Below are positions 10,810 to 21,082 of a DNA stretch of 64,000 bases, in pieces (within the stretch, counting starts at the first letter, position 1; every line of letters begins with the position of its first letter). Under the pieces are notes generated by a model. It searched no databases and was not told where the DNA came from. It was given only the letters and a program-made list of their open reading frames with translations. A program made the translations under genes and the position numbers. The stretch comes from Anaerobacillus alkalidiazotrophicus. Its GTDB lineage: Bacteria > Bacillota > Bacilli > Bacillales_H > Anaerobacillaceae. The stretch is taken from contig NZ_MLQS01000001.1 of NCBI RefSeq assembly GCF_001866055.1, forward strand, positions 984,501-1,048,500, written 5' to 3'.

Positions 10810-11475
10810 ATGGAAAATAAACATTTAGAAGCAGCCCGCCTAATTCAAGAAGGAAAAATTGAGGAAGCTGCTACGTTATTAAATGAATTGATTGAAGAAA
10901 ATCCAAATGACGCCTTGGCATACGTTAATTTTGGTCATTTGTTATCGATTATCGGAGATAAAGAACGAGCTATTATTTTTTATAATAGAGCAATAGAATT
11001 CGATTCAAAATTAGCAACTGCCTATTACGGTGCTGGGAATACATTTTTTGATCAAGAGAAATATGAGGAAGCAATTGAGAAATTTAAAGCTGCTATTCAT
11101 TATGGTTTAGATGAAGCAGACGTATATTTTATGCTCGGACTATGTTACTACAATTTAAGACTTCTCCCTTATGCTTTAGCTAATTTGCAAACAGCCACTG
11201 AAAAAAATCCAAATGATATTGAATCATTATTTCAATATGGTTTAACGCTAGCGCAACTTGAACAAGTTGATGAAGCTGTTCGCGTTTTCGAGCAAGTAGT
11301 GACCAAAAAAGAGGATCATGCTGATGCTTATTATAATTTAGGTGTAGCTTATGCATTTAAAGAAGATGCCCAAAAAGCAATTAATATGTTTGATAAAGCA
11401 TTGAAAATTCAACCAGATCATTTACTTGCAGGAAATGGAAAGAAGCAGCTAGAAGCATTACTCTCAGAAAAATAA
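10810..11475 (+). CDS. Tetratricopeptide-repeat protein (YrrB-like)
   Basis: 221 residues made almost entirely of six or so TPR units (ALAYVNFGHLLSIIGDKERA, ATAYYGAGNTFFDQ, ADVYFMLGLCYYN, ADAYYNLGVAYAFK). No signal peptide, so cytoplasmic. B. subtilis YrrB occupies the same place between mnmA and recD2; its partner is unknown, and a role as protein-interaction scaffold is an inference. Strong site AAGGAG; only 3 nt separate its stop from the next open frame, so it is likely co-transcribed with recD2. Confidence 0.85.
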   Translation: MENKHLEAARLIQEGKIEEAATLLNELIEENPNDALAYVNFGHLLSIIGDKERAIIFYNRAIEFDSKLATAYYGAGNTFFDQEKYEEAIEKFKAAIHYGLDEADVYFMLGLCYYNLRLLPYALANLQTATEKNPNDIESLFQYGLTLAQLEQVDEAVRVFEQVVTKKEDHADAYYNLGVAYAFKEDAQKAINMFDKALKIQPDHLLAGNGKKQLEALLSEK

Positions 11476-11493
11476 TCCTTGAGAGAGGTAGTT

Positions 11494-13791
11494 ATGATGA
11501 AGAATGAATACGAAAATGATGAACCTTATATTAAAGGTGAATTAATAAATTTAATTTTTAATAATGAGGAAAACTTTTATACGGTTGCTCGTGTTAAGAT
11601 ACATGCTACAAATGTTGAGATCTCTGAAAAAGTAGTTGCTATCGTTGGTACTCTTCCAAAGTTAGACGAAGAACACCTCTACACTTTTTTTGGTAAATTA
11701 ACCGATCACCCTAAATTTGGTGTGCAGTTTCAAGTGAGCCATTTTGAAAAAGAAATGCCAAAAACAACGGAAGGAATTATTCGTTATTTAAGTAGTGATC
11801 GTTTCAAAGGTATTGGGCGTAAAACTGCTGAGGCTATCGTAAATAAATTAGGAGAACAAGCCATTTCCAAGATCATTGAAGATAAAGAAGTTTTAAAGAA
11901 AATTCCTTCATTAAACAATGAGAAAATTCAGCTTATACATGATCAAGTTATTGAAAATCAGGGAATTGAACAAGTATTAATTGAACTTTATAAGTTTGGG
12001 TTTGGAGCACAGCTTGCTATAAAGATTTTTCAAACGTATAAAGATGAGACGTTACAGGTAATTCGATCAAATCCCTATCAATTAATTCAAGATGTTGAAG
12101 GAATTGGTTTTGCAAAAGCTGATACGTTAGGGCAAGCAATTGGTTTTACGAAAGATCAACCAGAACGAATTCATGCGGGATGTCTACATATCGTTCACGA
12201 AGTATCTATGCAAGAGGGACATGTGTTTATTAATAAAGCTAATCTTATTGAAGAGGCTATATCATTACTTAGTGATCAAAGTTTTTCAATAGTTATGAAA
12301 GAGGTTGAGAAACAACTACTTTATCTAGAAGAAGAAGGGAAATTAATTGTTGAGGGGGATCACGTTTATTTACCTTCACTATTTTATGCAGAAAAAGGGT
12401 TAGTCACTAATATTTCGGAACTCATAAAAAATAAGGATCATATTGAAGAATTTCCTGAAGCCGAATTTTTAAAAGCGATTGGTGAAACAGAGGAAGATCT
12501 AAAAATAGAATACGCTTCGTCTCAAAAAGAAGCTATCAAGACAGCATTACAATCTTCAATCATGATATTAACTGGTGGTCCAGGTACTGGGAAAACAACT
12601 GTAATAAAAGGAATTGTTGAGTCATTCGCTAAATTACATGGTTTATCTCTTAATAAAAAAGATTATGGAAAAAATAATCCCTTTCCAATTGTGCAAGTAG
12701 CTCCTACAGGGAGGGCAGCAAAAAGAATGGCTGAAGCCACAGGGTTATCTGCAGAAACTATTCACCGTCTTTTAGGTTGGAAAGGTGGTCATACAGGTTT
12801 TGAAAAGGGTGAAGATAATCCTATAGAAGGAAAATTGTTAATCATTGATGAGGCTTCAATGGTGGATATTTGGCTTGCAAATCAGCTTTTTAAATCATTA
12901 CCAAATACTATTCAAGTAATATTGGTTGGTGATGAGGACCAGTTACCCTCTGTAGGCCCAGGACAAGTGCTAAGTGAACTGATTCATTCAAATGTAATAC
13001 CTACAGTTAATCTTGTTGATATATACCGTCAGTCAAAAGAATCCTCAATTATTCAGTTAGCACACAGCATGAAGGAAGGGCAACTTCCGATAGATATTTT
13101 GGAGGCGAAGCCAGATAGACGTTTTTTTTCTTGTCACCAAGACCAAGTCGTAACAGTTATTGAACAAATTTGCACAAATGCAATTAATAAAGGTTATACG
13201 GCTAAAGAAATACAAGTTTTGGCTCCTATGTACAGAGGTAATGCCGGTATAGAGGCGCTTAATCTAAAACTCCAAAACATTTTTAATCCTAAGAAAGAAA
13301 AGCAAAGGGAAATGCTCTTTGGTGAAGTTACTTATCGAGTAGGAGATGTTGTACTACAATTGGTAAATAACCCAGATGAAAATGTATTTAATGGAGATAG
13401 AGGAGAAATTGTTGCCATTATTTATGCTAAAGAAAATATTGAAAAACAGGATCAAATAGTTATTTCTTTTGATGGAATAGAAGTTATCTATACGAAACAA
13501 GATTTAAATCAAATAACATTAGCCTATTGTTGTAGCGTTCATAAATCTCAAGGAAGTGAATTTCCAATTGTAATCATGCCAATTGTCAGGGGTTATCATC
13601 GGATGCTTAGACGAAACCTTGTCTATACTGGTATTACAAGAGCAAAAGAATACTTAATCCTTTGTGGCGAAGTAAAAGCCTTCCAAACTGCAGTTGATCA
13701 ACAAAATGAGATGAAACGAAATACATTATTAAAGGAAAAGCTAATTAATCAAACTGATTTGAACTTAAGGGTCATAGACCCCCACCTCTAA
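11494..13791 (+). CDS. recD2: ATP-dependent DNA helicase RecD2
   Basis: About 765 residues. N-terminal region with helix-hairpin-helix-like motifs (FKGIGRKTAEAI, VEGIGFAKADTLG), then Walker A GGPGTGKTTV near residue 361, IIDEASMVD near 449, GDEDQLPSVGPGQ near 481, and the C-terminal motif CSVHKSQGSEFP. RecD2 is a 5'-3' SF1B helicase without RecBC, involved in DNA damage tolerance and mismatch repair in Bacillus. The last few codons (encoding DPHL and the stop) fall inside a palindromic repeat and so differ from the ancestral end. Confidence 0.94.
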   Translation: MMKNEYENDEPYIKGELINLIFNNEENFYTVARVKIHATNVEISEKVVAIVGTLPKLDEEHLYTFFGKLTDHPKFGVQFQVSHFEKEMPKTTEGIIRYLSSDRFKGIGRKTAEAIVNKLGEQAISKIIEDKEVLKKIPSLNNEKIQLIHDQVIENQGIEQVLIELYKFGFGAQLAIKIFQTYKDETLQVIRSNPYQLIQDVEGIGFAKADTLGQAIGFTKDQPERIHAGCLHIVHEVSMQEGHVFINKANLIEEAISLLSDQSFSIVMKEVEKQLLYLEEEGKLIVEGDHVYLPSLFYAEKGLVTNISELIKNKDHIEEFPEAEFLKAIGETEEDLKIEYASSQKEAIKTALQSSIMILTGGPGTGKTTVIKGIVESFAKLHGLSLNKKDYGKNNPFPIVQVAPTGRAAKRMAEATGLSAETIHRLLGWKGGHTGFEKGEDNPIEGKLLIIDEASMVDIWLANQLFKSLPNTIQVILVGDEDQLPSVGPGQVLSELIHSNVIPTVNLVDIYRQSKESSIIQLAHSMKEGQLPIDILEAKPDRRFFSCHQDQVVTVIEQICTNAINKGYTAKEIQVLAPMYRGNAGIEALNLKLQNIFNPKKEKQREMLFGEVTYRVGDVVLQLVNNPDENVFNGDRGEIVAIIYAKENIEKQDQIVISFDGIEVIYTKQDLNQITLAYCCSVHKSQGSEFPIVIMPIVRGYHRMLRRNLVYTGITRAKEYLILCGEVKAFQTAVDQQNEMKRNTLLKEKLINQTDLNLRVIDPHL

Positions 13792-13885
13792 GCGTAGCGT
13801 AGGTGGGAACTTCCATTCAGGTGGAGTTGAGACTCCGTCTGAATTTCCGATGTTCTAGCGAAGCTAGAACGAGTTCTCCACGTTA
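13776..13885 (+). repeat. Palindromic mobile-element-like repeat overlapping the recD2 stop
   Basis: Three hairpins in a row: CCCACCT...AGGTGGG (about 13781-13807), ATTCAG-TGGAGT...ACTCCG-CTGAAT (about 13815-13844), and TTCTAGCGAAGCTAGAA (about 13852-13868). The first shares the ACCCCCACCT / AGGTGGGG core with repeats at 16501 and 29592. The layout recalls the ends of IS200/IS605-type elements, but no transposase is present. Confidence 0.6.
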
Positions 13886-13982
13886 CTTTGTCGACCTAAT
13901 GTTATGATTGGTAGTAGTTCACTTGCATGTTTTTTGAATATAAACAAACCATATTAATGTTCGGAAAGGTGGAGGATATTCT

Positions 13983-14462
13983 TTGCGAACATTTTCTGTT
14001 CTTAATGGTTTATCCGTCATTTCTTTAACAACTGGTGAAGAAATTGGCAAAATAATTGATTTATTGTTCTTTGAAACAAAGGTCAAAGGGGTAATGGTTG
14101 ATAAAAAAGGGTGGTTAAATCGTCATTTATTTGTACCGATTGAAGAAATTTATGCAATAGGTAAAGATGCATTAACAATTAAAGATGTAGAAAGCCTACT
14201 CATTTATGATAAAAAGAAATTCCCTTTCTATACACTTCATAATGGAGTAAATCATATAGGTGGTAAGCCACTAATGACAGCAGAAGGGGAAACTGTAGGC
14301 TTGGTCGAAGATGTATATTTTAATGAAAAATTGGGAAACATCGTAGGGTATGAGGTGACGGACGGTTTAATCGCTGATATTAAAGAGGGAAAACAAGTAT
14401 TAAAAACAAATTCTCCTTTAACAATTGGTGAAGAGGTTCTGATCATCGACTTAAATTGTTAA
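13983..14462 (+). CDS. PRC-barrel domain protein (YrrD-like)
   Basis: 159 residues from a TTG at 13983, 8 nt after GGTGGAGG. Two PRC-barrel-like halves are visible: LTTGEEIGKIIDLLFFETKV near residue 16 and TAEGETVGLVEDVYFNEKLG near 98. These small beta-barrels mediate RNA or protein contacts in the cytoplasm; no specific partner is known. It precedes the zinc-ribbon gene by 15 nt and is likely one operon with it. Confidence 0.8.
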   Translation: MRTFSVLNGLSVISLTTGEEIGKIIDLLFFETKVKGVMVDKKGWLNRHLFVPIEEIYAIGKDALTIKDVESLLIYDKKKFPFYTLHNGVNHIGGKPLMTAEGETVGLVEDVYFNEKLGNIVGYEVTDGLIADIKEGKQVLKTNSPLTIGEEVLIIDLNC

Positions 14463-14477
14463 AAGGAGGCTCTTTCC

Positions 14478-14669
14478 TTGCGGTGTCCCAATTGTAAAGG
14501 CAAAGATATCGGTAAAATTGGTACAAATCAATATTATTGTTGGCATTGTTTCATTGAGTTATCGATCGTTAATGGCCGTTATTCACTCCACCAGGTTGAA
14601 GAGGACGGAAGTTTAAGTTCACTTGATGATCTATTTGAAGATGAAGATATGAGTGTAGAAAGTGGTTAA
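14478..14669 (+). CDS. yrzR: Small zinc-ribbon protein (YrzR-like)
   Basis: 63 residues from TTG 14478, after AAAAGGAGG. A zinc-binding CPNC...CWHC pair of motifs occupies residues 3-24 (CPNCKGKDIGKIG, YYCWHC). The acidic tail is unstructured. B. subtilis has a gene of this size and position beside yrrD. Function unknown; the gene name is by position and pattern only. Confidence 0.65.
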   Translation: MRCPNCKGKDIGKIGTNQYYCWHCFIELSIVNGRYSLHQVEEDGSLSSLDDLFEDEDMSVESG

Positions 14670-14809
14670 ATATCCTTGGATTATCATATCTGATAAATAG
14701 CCATTATCTGTAAACTTGTATCTTCATAAAAAACGTTCATCTAGTGTTAGAGGTTAAAGAGTTTGACCAAAGTCAAAGAAATAACACTCTAAAATTGGTG
14801 GTGAATGAA

Positions 14810-14995
14810 GTGCGAAGAACTACATTATTGGCAATAGGTATAGGTGCTGCTGCTTTCTCGATGACAGACAGAAAACGCCGTAAAAGAATGGCACGTATTA
14901 TTGAACCGATTACGAACATGGAAATGGCACAAATGATGCCATCAAAACGTACAATGAAAAAACTTCAAAAGCGCATGATGCGTACATTTTCGTAA
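14810..14995 (+). CDS. Small basic protein, DUF3918/YrzQ-like
   Basis: 61 residues from a GTG at 14810 following GGTGGTGAATGAA. A short hydrophobic segment (LLAIGIGAAAFSM) is followed by a strongly basic C-terminus (KRTMKKLQKRMMRTFS), the pattern of the small DUF3918 proteins. Unknown function. An upstream in-frame start at 14744 is possible but has a weaker site. Confidence 0.6.
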   Translation: MRRTTLLAIGIGAAAFSMTDRKRRKRMARIIEPITNMEMAQMMPSKRTMKKLQKRMMRTFS

Positions 14996-15119
14996 GCTTA
15001 AAGTCGGTCCTTAGGCAAAAACTAGACCGTTCAGTTTTGGGAGTAAAAAAATGAATTCACAAGCTAAATAACAGAATTTCGCATTCAAATCCCATAAAAT
15101 TTAACATTGTAATTAGCAT

Positions 15120-15155
15120 ACAAAACGCACAGATATAACATCTGTGCGTTTTTAT
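15120..15155 (+). terminator. Terminator hairpin
   Basis: AAAACGCACAGAT and ATCTGTGCGTTTTT form a 12- to 13-bp stem with a short loop and a T-run. The rest of 14996-15370 holds no gene I can support. Confidence 0.85.
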
Positions 15156-15370
15156 CCTGTTTTCTTTTCTTACTCACTAACGCTCTGCTAACGAACATGG
15201 GAGTCCTTATTTTCCCGATTCGATCAAATTTTTCGAGTCATCATCCTGATCGAAAGTCCTTTGCTTTATTAATTAAAATTTTGCTGGAAAAAGTACATGG
15301 TATTCCTATTATATTTTAGCAGTTTTTGTTAAAGACTAGAGTAGTAAGTATAAATTATGGGGTGTTTAAG

Positions 15371-16441
15371 ATGGACCTATTACCAATGAAATGGCTACTT
15401 CGTTCAGTTAGCCTTTTAGTTATTCTTTTATGTCTTTACGTATTTTTATTACTATCTCCGATTTGGGAGCCACTTGTAACCGTAATCATTCGAATTTTTA
15501 TTCCCTTTATTATAGCTGGAGTAATTACATATTTATTGCACCCGATTGTAGAACAATTAAAAACTATGGGGATAGCCAGGCCCATATCAATCTTACTCAT
15601 TTACATTGTCATTATTGTAATTTTTTCTTATTTATTATTGAAAGGAACCCCATATATTATTGAGGAGATAAAAGACTTATTAGAAAATATCCCTCATTTT
15701 GCAAATATATATCGACAGTTAGTTAGTGATTTTTATAGACAGACTTCAATGATGCCAGAAGGTTTTAGGGCTACTGCAGAAGGATGGTTGACTAACATTG
15801 AAACAATAGCTGCTCAAGGTCTTGTAGGGACAGTGGCAAATTTACGTGGTATATTAGATTACTTCTTTATGTTAATCATCATTCCATTTATTGTATTTTA
15901 TTTACTAAAAGATTTTATTTTATTAGAAAAAACAGCTTGGTATTTAACACCTAGAAAATGGAGAAATTCAGGGCGAGAGCTTCTAAGAAATATTAATATT
16001 TCATTAGGAAATTATATTAGAGGACAATTGTTTGTTTGTTTAGCAGTAGGTTTTATCGCAACTATTGGTTTATGGTTAGTTGGTATGCCTTATGCAGTAA
16101 TTTTAGGGATTTTTATAGGAATAACGAATATAATACCATATTTTGGTCCGATTATAGGTGCGTTACCAGTAGCTATTATCGCTTTTACAGATTCTTTTCA
16201 ATTAGTTATGCTAGGGTTGTTAGTAAATTTCGGTATTCAACTAATTGAAGGTAATATTCTTTCCCCTTTGATTGTTGGGAAAAGTTTACATATGCATCCG
16301 GTATTAATTATCTTTGCCTTAGTAGTAGGTGCTGAAGTTGGTGGAGTTATTGGGTTAATTATAGCCGTGCCAATTTTAGCTATAATTAAAGTATTAATTA
16401 TGCACATTCGTGAATCGTTGCAAAGAGTGAATGAAGAGTAA
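15371..16441 (+). CDS. AI-2E family transporter (PerM/YrrI-like)
   Basis: About 356 residues with around eight hydrophobic segments, including the family signatures DYFFMLIIIPFIVFYLLKD and NIIPYFGPIIGALPVAIIA. Members export small molecules, quorum signals or sodium depending on the clade; the substrate here cannot be read from sequence. ATG 15371 chosen after a GGGGTG site; the frame opens 15 codons earlier. It sits upstream of alaS, as yrrI does in Bacillus. Confidence 0.85.
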   Translation: MDLLPMKWLLRSVSLLVILLCLYVFLLLSPIWEPLVTVIIRIFIPFIIAGVITYLLHPIVEQLKTMGIARPISILLIYIVIIVIFSYLLLKGTPYIIEEIKDLLENIPHFANIYRQLVSDFYRQTSMMPEGFRATAEGWLTNIETIAAQGLVGTVANLRGILDYFFMLIIIPFIVFYLLKDFILLEKTAWYLTPRKWRNSGRELLRNINISLGNYIRGQLFVCLAVGFIATIGLWLVGMPYAVILGIFIGITNIIPYFGPIIGALPVAIIAFTDSFQLVMLGLLVNFGIQLIEGNILSPLIVGKSLHMHPVLIIFALVVGAEVGGVIGLIIAVPILAIIKVLIMHIRESLQRVNEE

Positions 16442-16500
16442 ATGAAAAGATTTATCGCGTTGATATTTTCTTTCTATAATCAGAATTTATCCAACTCTTA

Positions 16501-16648
16501 AGGGGCAAGTAAGACCCCCACCTCAAAACGTAAGAAAATCGAGAAGTTTAGGTGGGGATAAACTGCCCCTAAAGGTCCGATAAGTTGAACTAACAATCAG
16601 TAGGGGATGAAGGAAAACCCCCACTGATTGAAGTTCAGCTTTATAAAT
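16501..16648 (+). repeat. Palindromic repeat element, copy 2
   Basis: Two nested stem-loops. First: AGGGGCA ... ACCCCCACCT pairs with AGGTGGGG ... TGCCCCT (16501-16570). Second: CAATCAGT-GGGG pairs with CCCC-ACTGATTG (about 16594-16630). Nearly identical over about 145 bp to 29592-29740, including the loop GAGAAGTTT and the tail GAAGTTCAGCTTTATAAAT. Non-coding; probably a non-autonomous mobile element. Confidence 0.75.
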
Positions 16649-17122
16649 TTCTAACTTAGAAACTGTCTAGCGCAAGCAGCCTACGAGCTCGACCACTTCA
16701 GTCAAGCAACTGACTTCAATTAACTCTTGAAATCCTTCGTTGGTTAGCATCATGAAGCTTTGCTCCTGCGATTACTCGTCGCACGGAAAACACTTGCTCC
16801 TGCGATTACTCGTCGCACGGAAAACACTTGCTCCTGCGATTACTCGTCGCACGGAAAACACTTGCTCCTGCGATTACTCGTCGCACGGAAAACACTTGCT
16901 CCTGCGATTACTCGTCGCACAAAACACTGCTTGGAGGAAACTTACTACGAAGCAGTACTTGAAGACGCAGAAGCACGTAAGAAGCCAAAGAGCGGCTTCT
17001 GTAAAAGGACGCCCTAGTGAAGCTACTACTTGGATTACTTCGAAGCTGCTTTGCTCTTGAGCAAACGGAGTGGCACAGGAGCAGCTGCTCGTGACCAAGG
17101 CGCTTGCGCTTTTCTTGTATTT
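16649..17122 (+). repeat. Interspersed multi-block repeat, copy B (longest)
   Basis: Same block order as copy A (GAAACTGTCTAGCGCAAGCA at the left, GACCAAGGCGCTTGCGCTTT at the right), enlarged by a tandem array at 16759-16926. Open frames across it are artefacts of the repeat and lack ribosome-binding sites. The rest of the gap up to the T-box shows nothing else. Confidence 0.8.
16759..16926 (+). repeat. 34-bp tandem repeat, five copies
   Basis: The unit begins TTGCTCCTGCGATTACTCGT and continues CGCACGGAAAACA. Equivalent bases recur at 16762, 16796, 16830, 16864 and 16898, exactly 34 apart. Copies are essentially identical, so the expansion is recent. Copy A of the parent repeat has one unit only. 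There are no spacers, so it is not a CRISPR array. Confidence 0.9.
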
Positions 17123-17224
17123 CGATTGCCAGTAAATATCATGAAAATTACCCTAGAAAAAATAAAGTGCTAAGGGTTTGTTGACAAAGGGATTTTCCGT
17201 ATCTATAATGTCATTTATAAGTGT

Positions 17225-17478
17225 AAATACTGTTAACTTGATGAAGGAAAAAATTTTGTTAAAGACCATCTAAACTAATGGAAACATTATGCAGAGAAGG
17301 ATTTCCGCGGCTGAGAGAAATTCTAGATGAAGATTAACAAATAGCTAGTCCTGAAAGCAGGCAAAACCTGCCGGTGTAAAAACCGTTATTATTGTAAGGT
17401 GATGAACGTTTTTAACGTTTATAACTAGGGTGGTACCGCGTGAGCTCAGCTCTCGTCCCTTTTAGGGATGGGGGCTTT
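17225..17478 (+). promoter_or_regulatory. T-box leader of alaS
   Basis: The T-box core AGGGTGGTACCGCG lies at about 17427-17440, complementary to the acceptor end of uncharged tRNA. It is followed by an intrinsic terminator (AGCTCTCGTCCCT, loop TTT, AGGGATGGGGGCT, T6; 17448-17481). Upstream is a long structured leader with hairpins (GCAGGCAAAACCTGC). Expected behaviour: uncharged tRNA-Ala binding favours the antiterminator and lets transcription into alaS. I could not place the specifier codon with certainty. Confidence 0.88.
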
Positions 17479-17568
17479 TTTATATTTTTTCTTATGTAAA
17501 TTAATTTAAGCTTATAGTAAGAAGTACATAATGTAATATGTATATATTTAATTAAGGAGGAAATATTG

Positions 17569-20205
17569 ATGAAACGATTAACTTCTGCTGAAGTTAGACA
17601 AATGTTTTTAGATTTTTTCAAAGAGAAGGGACATGCAGTTGAGCCAAGTGCTTCTTTAGTACCTCATGAGGATCCTTCTTTGCTTTGGATTAATAGTGGA
17701 GTTGCTACATTAAAAAAATACTTTGACGGTAGAGTAATACCTGAGAACCCACGAATAACAAATGCTCAAAAATCAATTCGTACAAATGATATCGAAAATG
17801 TAGGGAAAACAGCTCGTCATCATACGTTTTTTGAAATGTTAGGTAACTTCTCTATTGGGGATTATTTTAAAAGGGAAGCTATCGAGTGGGCGTGGGAATT
17901 TTTAACAAGTGAAAAGTGGATCGGTTTTGACCCAGAAAAACTCTCAGTTACAATTCATCCAGAAGATCATGAGGCTTTTGATATTTGGGTAAAGGAAATC
18001 GGCTTACCAGAGGAAAGAATTATTCGATTAGAAGGTAACTTTTGGGATATCGGTGAAGGACCTAGTGGGCCTAACACGGAGATTTTTTATGACCGTGGCG
18101 AAAAATATGGAGCTGATGAAAATGATCCAGAACTTTACCCTGGTGGAGAAAATGAACGCTATTTAGAAGTTTGGAACTTAGTTTTTTCACAATTTAACCA
18201 TAATCCTGACGGTACTTATACTCCGCTTCCGAAAAAGAACATTGATACAGGAATGGGACTAGAAAGAATGGTATCAGTCATTCAAGATGTTCCTACAAAC
18301 TTTGATACTGATTTATTTGTTCCAATTATAAAAGTAACAGAAGAAATCTCAGGAGTTTCTTACGGAAAGGATAAAGAAATTGATGTTTCATTTAAAGTAA
18401 TTGCAGATCATGTACGTACAGTAAGTTTTGCAATTTCTGATGGAGCATTGCCTTCAAACGAAGGGCGAGGGTATGTACTTCGTCGTCTAATTCGTAGAGC
18501 GGTTCGATATGCGAAATTAATTAACATTGATCGACCATTTATGCATGAACTTGTTCCAGTTGTTGGAGAAGTTATGGTAGATTTCTATCCAGAAGTAAAA
18601 GACAAAACTGAATTTGTACAAAAAGTAATTAAAAATGAAGAAGAACGTTTCCATGAAACACTAAACGAAGGTTTAACTATTTTATCGAAAATCATTGAAC
18701 AAGCGAAATCATCTAAAGAAGATACGATTTCCGGTGTCGACGTATTCCGTTTATATGATACGTACGGCTTCCCGGTAGACTTAACAGAGGAGTATGTAGT
18801 TGAAGCGGGACTTTCAATTGATCGTGATGGTTTTGAAGTAGAAATGGAAAAGCAAAGAGAAAGAGCTAGGTCAGCTCGTCAATCTGAATCATCTATGCAA
18901 TCACAGGATCGTGTTTTAGGAGAACTTACAGTTACCAGTAAATTTGTAGGTTATGATAATCTCTCTTGCGATTCAATTATTAATGCAATTATCAAGGAAG
19001 CAGAACTTGTAGAAGAAGCTACAAATGGAGAGGTAGTAAAGGTAATTGTTGATCAAACTCCATTTTACGCTGAAAGTGGTGGACAAGCTTCAGATAAAGG
19101 AACAATGAAAGCCGAGGGTGTTCTTATCGAGATTGAAGATGTTCAAAAAGCTCCTAACGGACAAAATATCCACACAGTTCGAATTGTTGAAGGGGTAATA
19201 AAAAATGGTATGTCAGTAACGTCAACTGTTGAGGAGACAGAACGCAATGGAATTGTAAAAAACCATACAGCAACACATATTCTACATCGGGCACTTAAAG
19301 ATACTCTCGGAGAGCATGTTAACCAAGCTGGTTCTTTAGTTTCTGAAAATCGATTGCGCTTTGATTTTTCACATTTTGGTCAAGTAACTACCGAAGAATT
19401 AACAAAAATTGAAGCTATTGTTAATGAAAAAATTTGGGATGCAATTAGCGTGAATATTTCTAATAAGAAGATTGATGAAGCAAAGGCAATGGGGGCAATG
19501 GCACTTTTCGGCGAAAAGTATGGAGACGTTGTACGAGTTGTACAAGTTGGAGACTATAGTCTTGAGCTATGTGGTGGTTGTCACGTGAAAAATACAGCTG
19601 AAATTGGTCTTTTCAAAATTGTATCAGAATCTGGAATTGGTGCCGGAATCCGACGTATTGAAGCTGTAACTGGTAAAGGCGCATATGAGCATATGAACAG
19701 TCAAGTAGATATAGCAAAAGATACAGCAAATCTTCTAAAGTCGAATATGAAAGACGTGCCTGAGAAGGTGAAACAATTACAAACCCAAATCCGAAAATTA
19801 CAGCGCGAAAATGAATCGTTGGCTGCGAAATTAGGAAATATTGAAGCAGGCGGTTTAGTAGATGATGTACTGAAGGTAAATGAAATTTCCGTTATTGCTA
19901 AACAAGTAAATGTAGCAGATATGGATAGTATTCGTGGGTTAGTAGATAATTTGAAAAATAAATTAGGTTCAGGTATTGTTGTGTTAGGTGCTGTCAATAA
20001 TGAAAAAGTAAACATTGTTGCGGGCGTAACCAACGATTTAGTTAAAAAGGGTTATCATGCTGGTAAAATTGTAAAAGAAGTAGCTACTCGTTGTGGTGGT
20101 GGCGGTGGTGGTCGTCCTGATATGGCACAAGCTGGAGGGAAAACTCCAGCTGAATTACAGTCAGCATTGGAATTTGTTCCAGATTTTCTTAAAACAATTT
20201 CCTAA
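17569..20205 (+). CDS. alaS: Alanyl-tRNA synthetase
   Basis: 878 residues from ATG 17569, 8 nt after AAGGAGG. Class II catalytic core at the N-terminus ([21 protein letters not shown] near residue 66), tRNA-recognition domain, and editing domain with the zinc-binding motifs [11 protein letters not shown] near residue 565 and CGGCHV near 667. C-terminal DHHA1-type domain with glycine-rich [16 protein letters not shown]. Charges tRNA-Ala and hydrolyses Ser- and Gly-tRNA-Ala. Controlled by the T-box just upstream. Confidence 0.97.
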   Translation: MKRLTSAEVRQMFLDFFKEKGHAVEPSASLVPHEDPSLLWINSGVATLKKYFDGRVIPENPRITNAQKSIRTNDIENVGKTARHHTFFEMLGNFSIGDYFKREAIEWAWEFLTSEKWIGFDPEKLSVTIHPEDHEAFDIWVKEIGLPEERIIRLEGNFWDIGEGPSGPNTEIFYDRGEKYGADENDPELYPGGENERYLEVWNLVFSQFNHNPDGTYTPLPKKNIDTGMGLERMVSVIQDVPTNFDTDLFVPIIKVTEEISGVSYGKDKEIDVSFKVIADHVRTVSFAISDGALPSNEGRGYVLRRLIRRAVRYAKLINIDRPFMHELVPVVGEVMVDFYPEVKDKTEFVQKVIKNEEERFHETLNEGLTILSKIIEQAKSSKEDTISGVDVFRLYDTYGFPVDLTEEYVVEAGLSIDRDGFEVEMEKQRERARSARQSESSMQSQDRVLGELTVTSKFVGYDNLSCDSIINAIIKEAELVEEATNGEVVKVIVDQTPFYAESGGQASDKGTMKAEGVLIEIEDVQKAPNGQNIHTVRIVEGVIKNGMSVTSTVEETERNGIVKNHTATHILHRALKDTLGEHVNQAGSLVSENRLRFDFSHFGQVTTEELTKIEAIVNEKIWDAISVNISNKKIDEAKAMGAMALFGEKYGDVVRVVQVGDYSLELCGGCHVKNTAEIGLFKIVSESGIGAGIRRIEAVTGKGAYEHMNSQVDIAKDTANLLKSNMKDVPEKVKQLQTQIRKLQRENESLAAKLGNIEAGGLVDDVLKVNEISVIAKQVNVADMDSIRGLVDNLKNKLGSGIVVLGAVNNEKVNIVAGVTNDLVKKGYHAGKIVKEVATRCGGGGGGRPDMAQAGGKTPAELQSALEFVPDFLKTIS

Positions 20206-20315
20206 ATAATTCATGTTAGTGTACAATATAGATATACGGAAAAAATTGTCCGAATTTGTTGGGAGATAATGGGTATTAATAATCAATGTGCATTGTAGGA
20301 AAAGAGGTGTTTGTG

Positions 20316-20582
20316 ATGAGTTCAATGGATAATACGATGAAATTTAACTTCCAAGATGACTCAGTAGATACGAATGTTCAAGAAGTACTATTTACTGTCT
20401 ATGAAGCGTTGGATGAGAAAGGATATAATCCGATTAATCAAATTGTTGGATATTTATTATCAGGTGATCCAGCATATATTCCAAGGCATAAAGATGCAAG
20501 ATCACTAATTCGTAAGCTTGAAAGAGATGAATTAATAGAAGAATTAGTAAAATCGTATTTATCACAGCACCAAGAGGAGTAA
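20316..20582 (+). CDS. ireB: IreB-family regulatory phosphoprotein (YrzL)
   Basis: 88 residues from ATG 20316. Conserved IreB/UPF0297 pattern: TMKFNFQDD at the start, [34 protein letters not shown] in pieces, and [20 protein letters not shown]. IreB is a substrate of the PASTA Ser/Thr kinase in Gram-positive bacteria and modulates cephalosporin tolerance in Enterococcus. It precedes ruvX by one nucleotide, the standard operon with ruvX and the DUF1292 gene. Confidence 0.92.
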   Translation: MSSMDNTMKFNFQDDSVDTNVQEVLFTVYEALDEKGYNPINQIVGYLLSGDPAYIPRHKDARSLIRKLERDELIEELVKSYLSQHQEE

Positions 20583-20583
20583 T

Positions 20584-21003
20584 ATGAGAACATTAGGTCT
20601 AGATGTTGGAACAAAAACAATAGGAGTTGCAGTAAGTGATGAACTAGGTTGGACGGCCCAAGGTGTTGAAACGATCAGAAGAGATCAGGATGATCCAGAA
20701 AAAGATTGGGAGAAGCTTAAAGCGTTAATTTCAGAACTGGATATAAACAAAATAGTCGTAGGCTTACCTAAAAATATGAATGGTACAATTGGTCCAAGCG
20801 GAGAAGCTTGCAAAGCTTTTTCAGAAGAAACTAAATTACGATTTAATTTACCTGTTATTTTATGGGATGAACGTTTAACAACAGTGGCAGCTGAAAGAAT
20901 GCTTATTGCTGCTGACATGTCTCGTAAAAAAAGAAAAAAAGTTATAGATAAAATGGCAGCAGTCATGATTTTACAAGGTTATTTAGATTCAGTATTAAAA
21001 TAA
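20584..21003 (+). CDS. ruvX: Putative pre-16S rRNA nuclease / Holliday junction resolvase-like RuvX (YqgF)
   Basis: 139 residues. RNase H-like fold: first acidic residue in [17 protein letters not shown] at residue 5, [16 protein letters not shown] near 57, and [14 protein letters not shown] near 97. YqgF processes the 5' end of 16S rRNA in E. coli. Located in the ireB-ruvX-DUF1292 operon; the AGAGGAG site lies inside the end of ireB. Confidence 0.93.
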   Translation: MRTLGLDVGTKTIGVAVSDELGWTAQGVETIRRDQDDPEKDWEKLKALISELDINKIVVGLPKNMNGTIGPSGEACKAFSEETKLRFNLPVILWDERLTTVAAERMLIAADMSRKKRKKVIDKMAAVMILQGYLDSVLK

Positions 21004-21082
21004 GTGTATGTTAGCAATAGTATTGCAGATATTATAGCTATGTCATTACACTGATTAGACAAAAATTAATGAGGTGTTATTT

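Noticed and set aside
16759..16926. Possible CRISPR array
   Set aside because: Units are contiguous with no spacers and no cas genes nearby.
16740..17060. Open frames in several registers across the 34-bp repeat
   Set aside because: They are produced by the tandem units, lack ribosome-binding sites and match no family; treated as repeat DNA.
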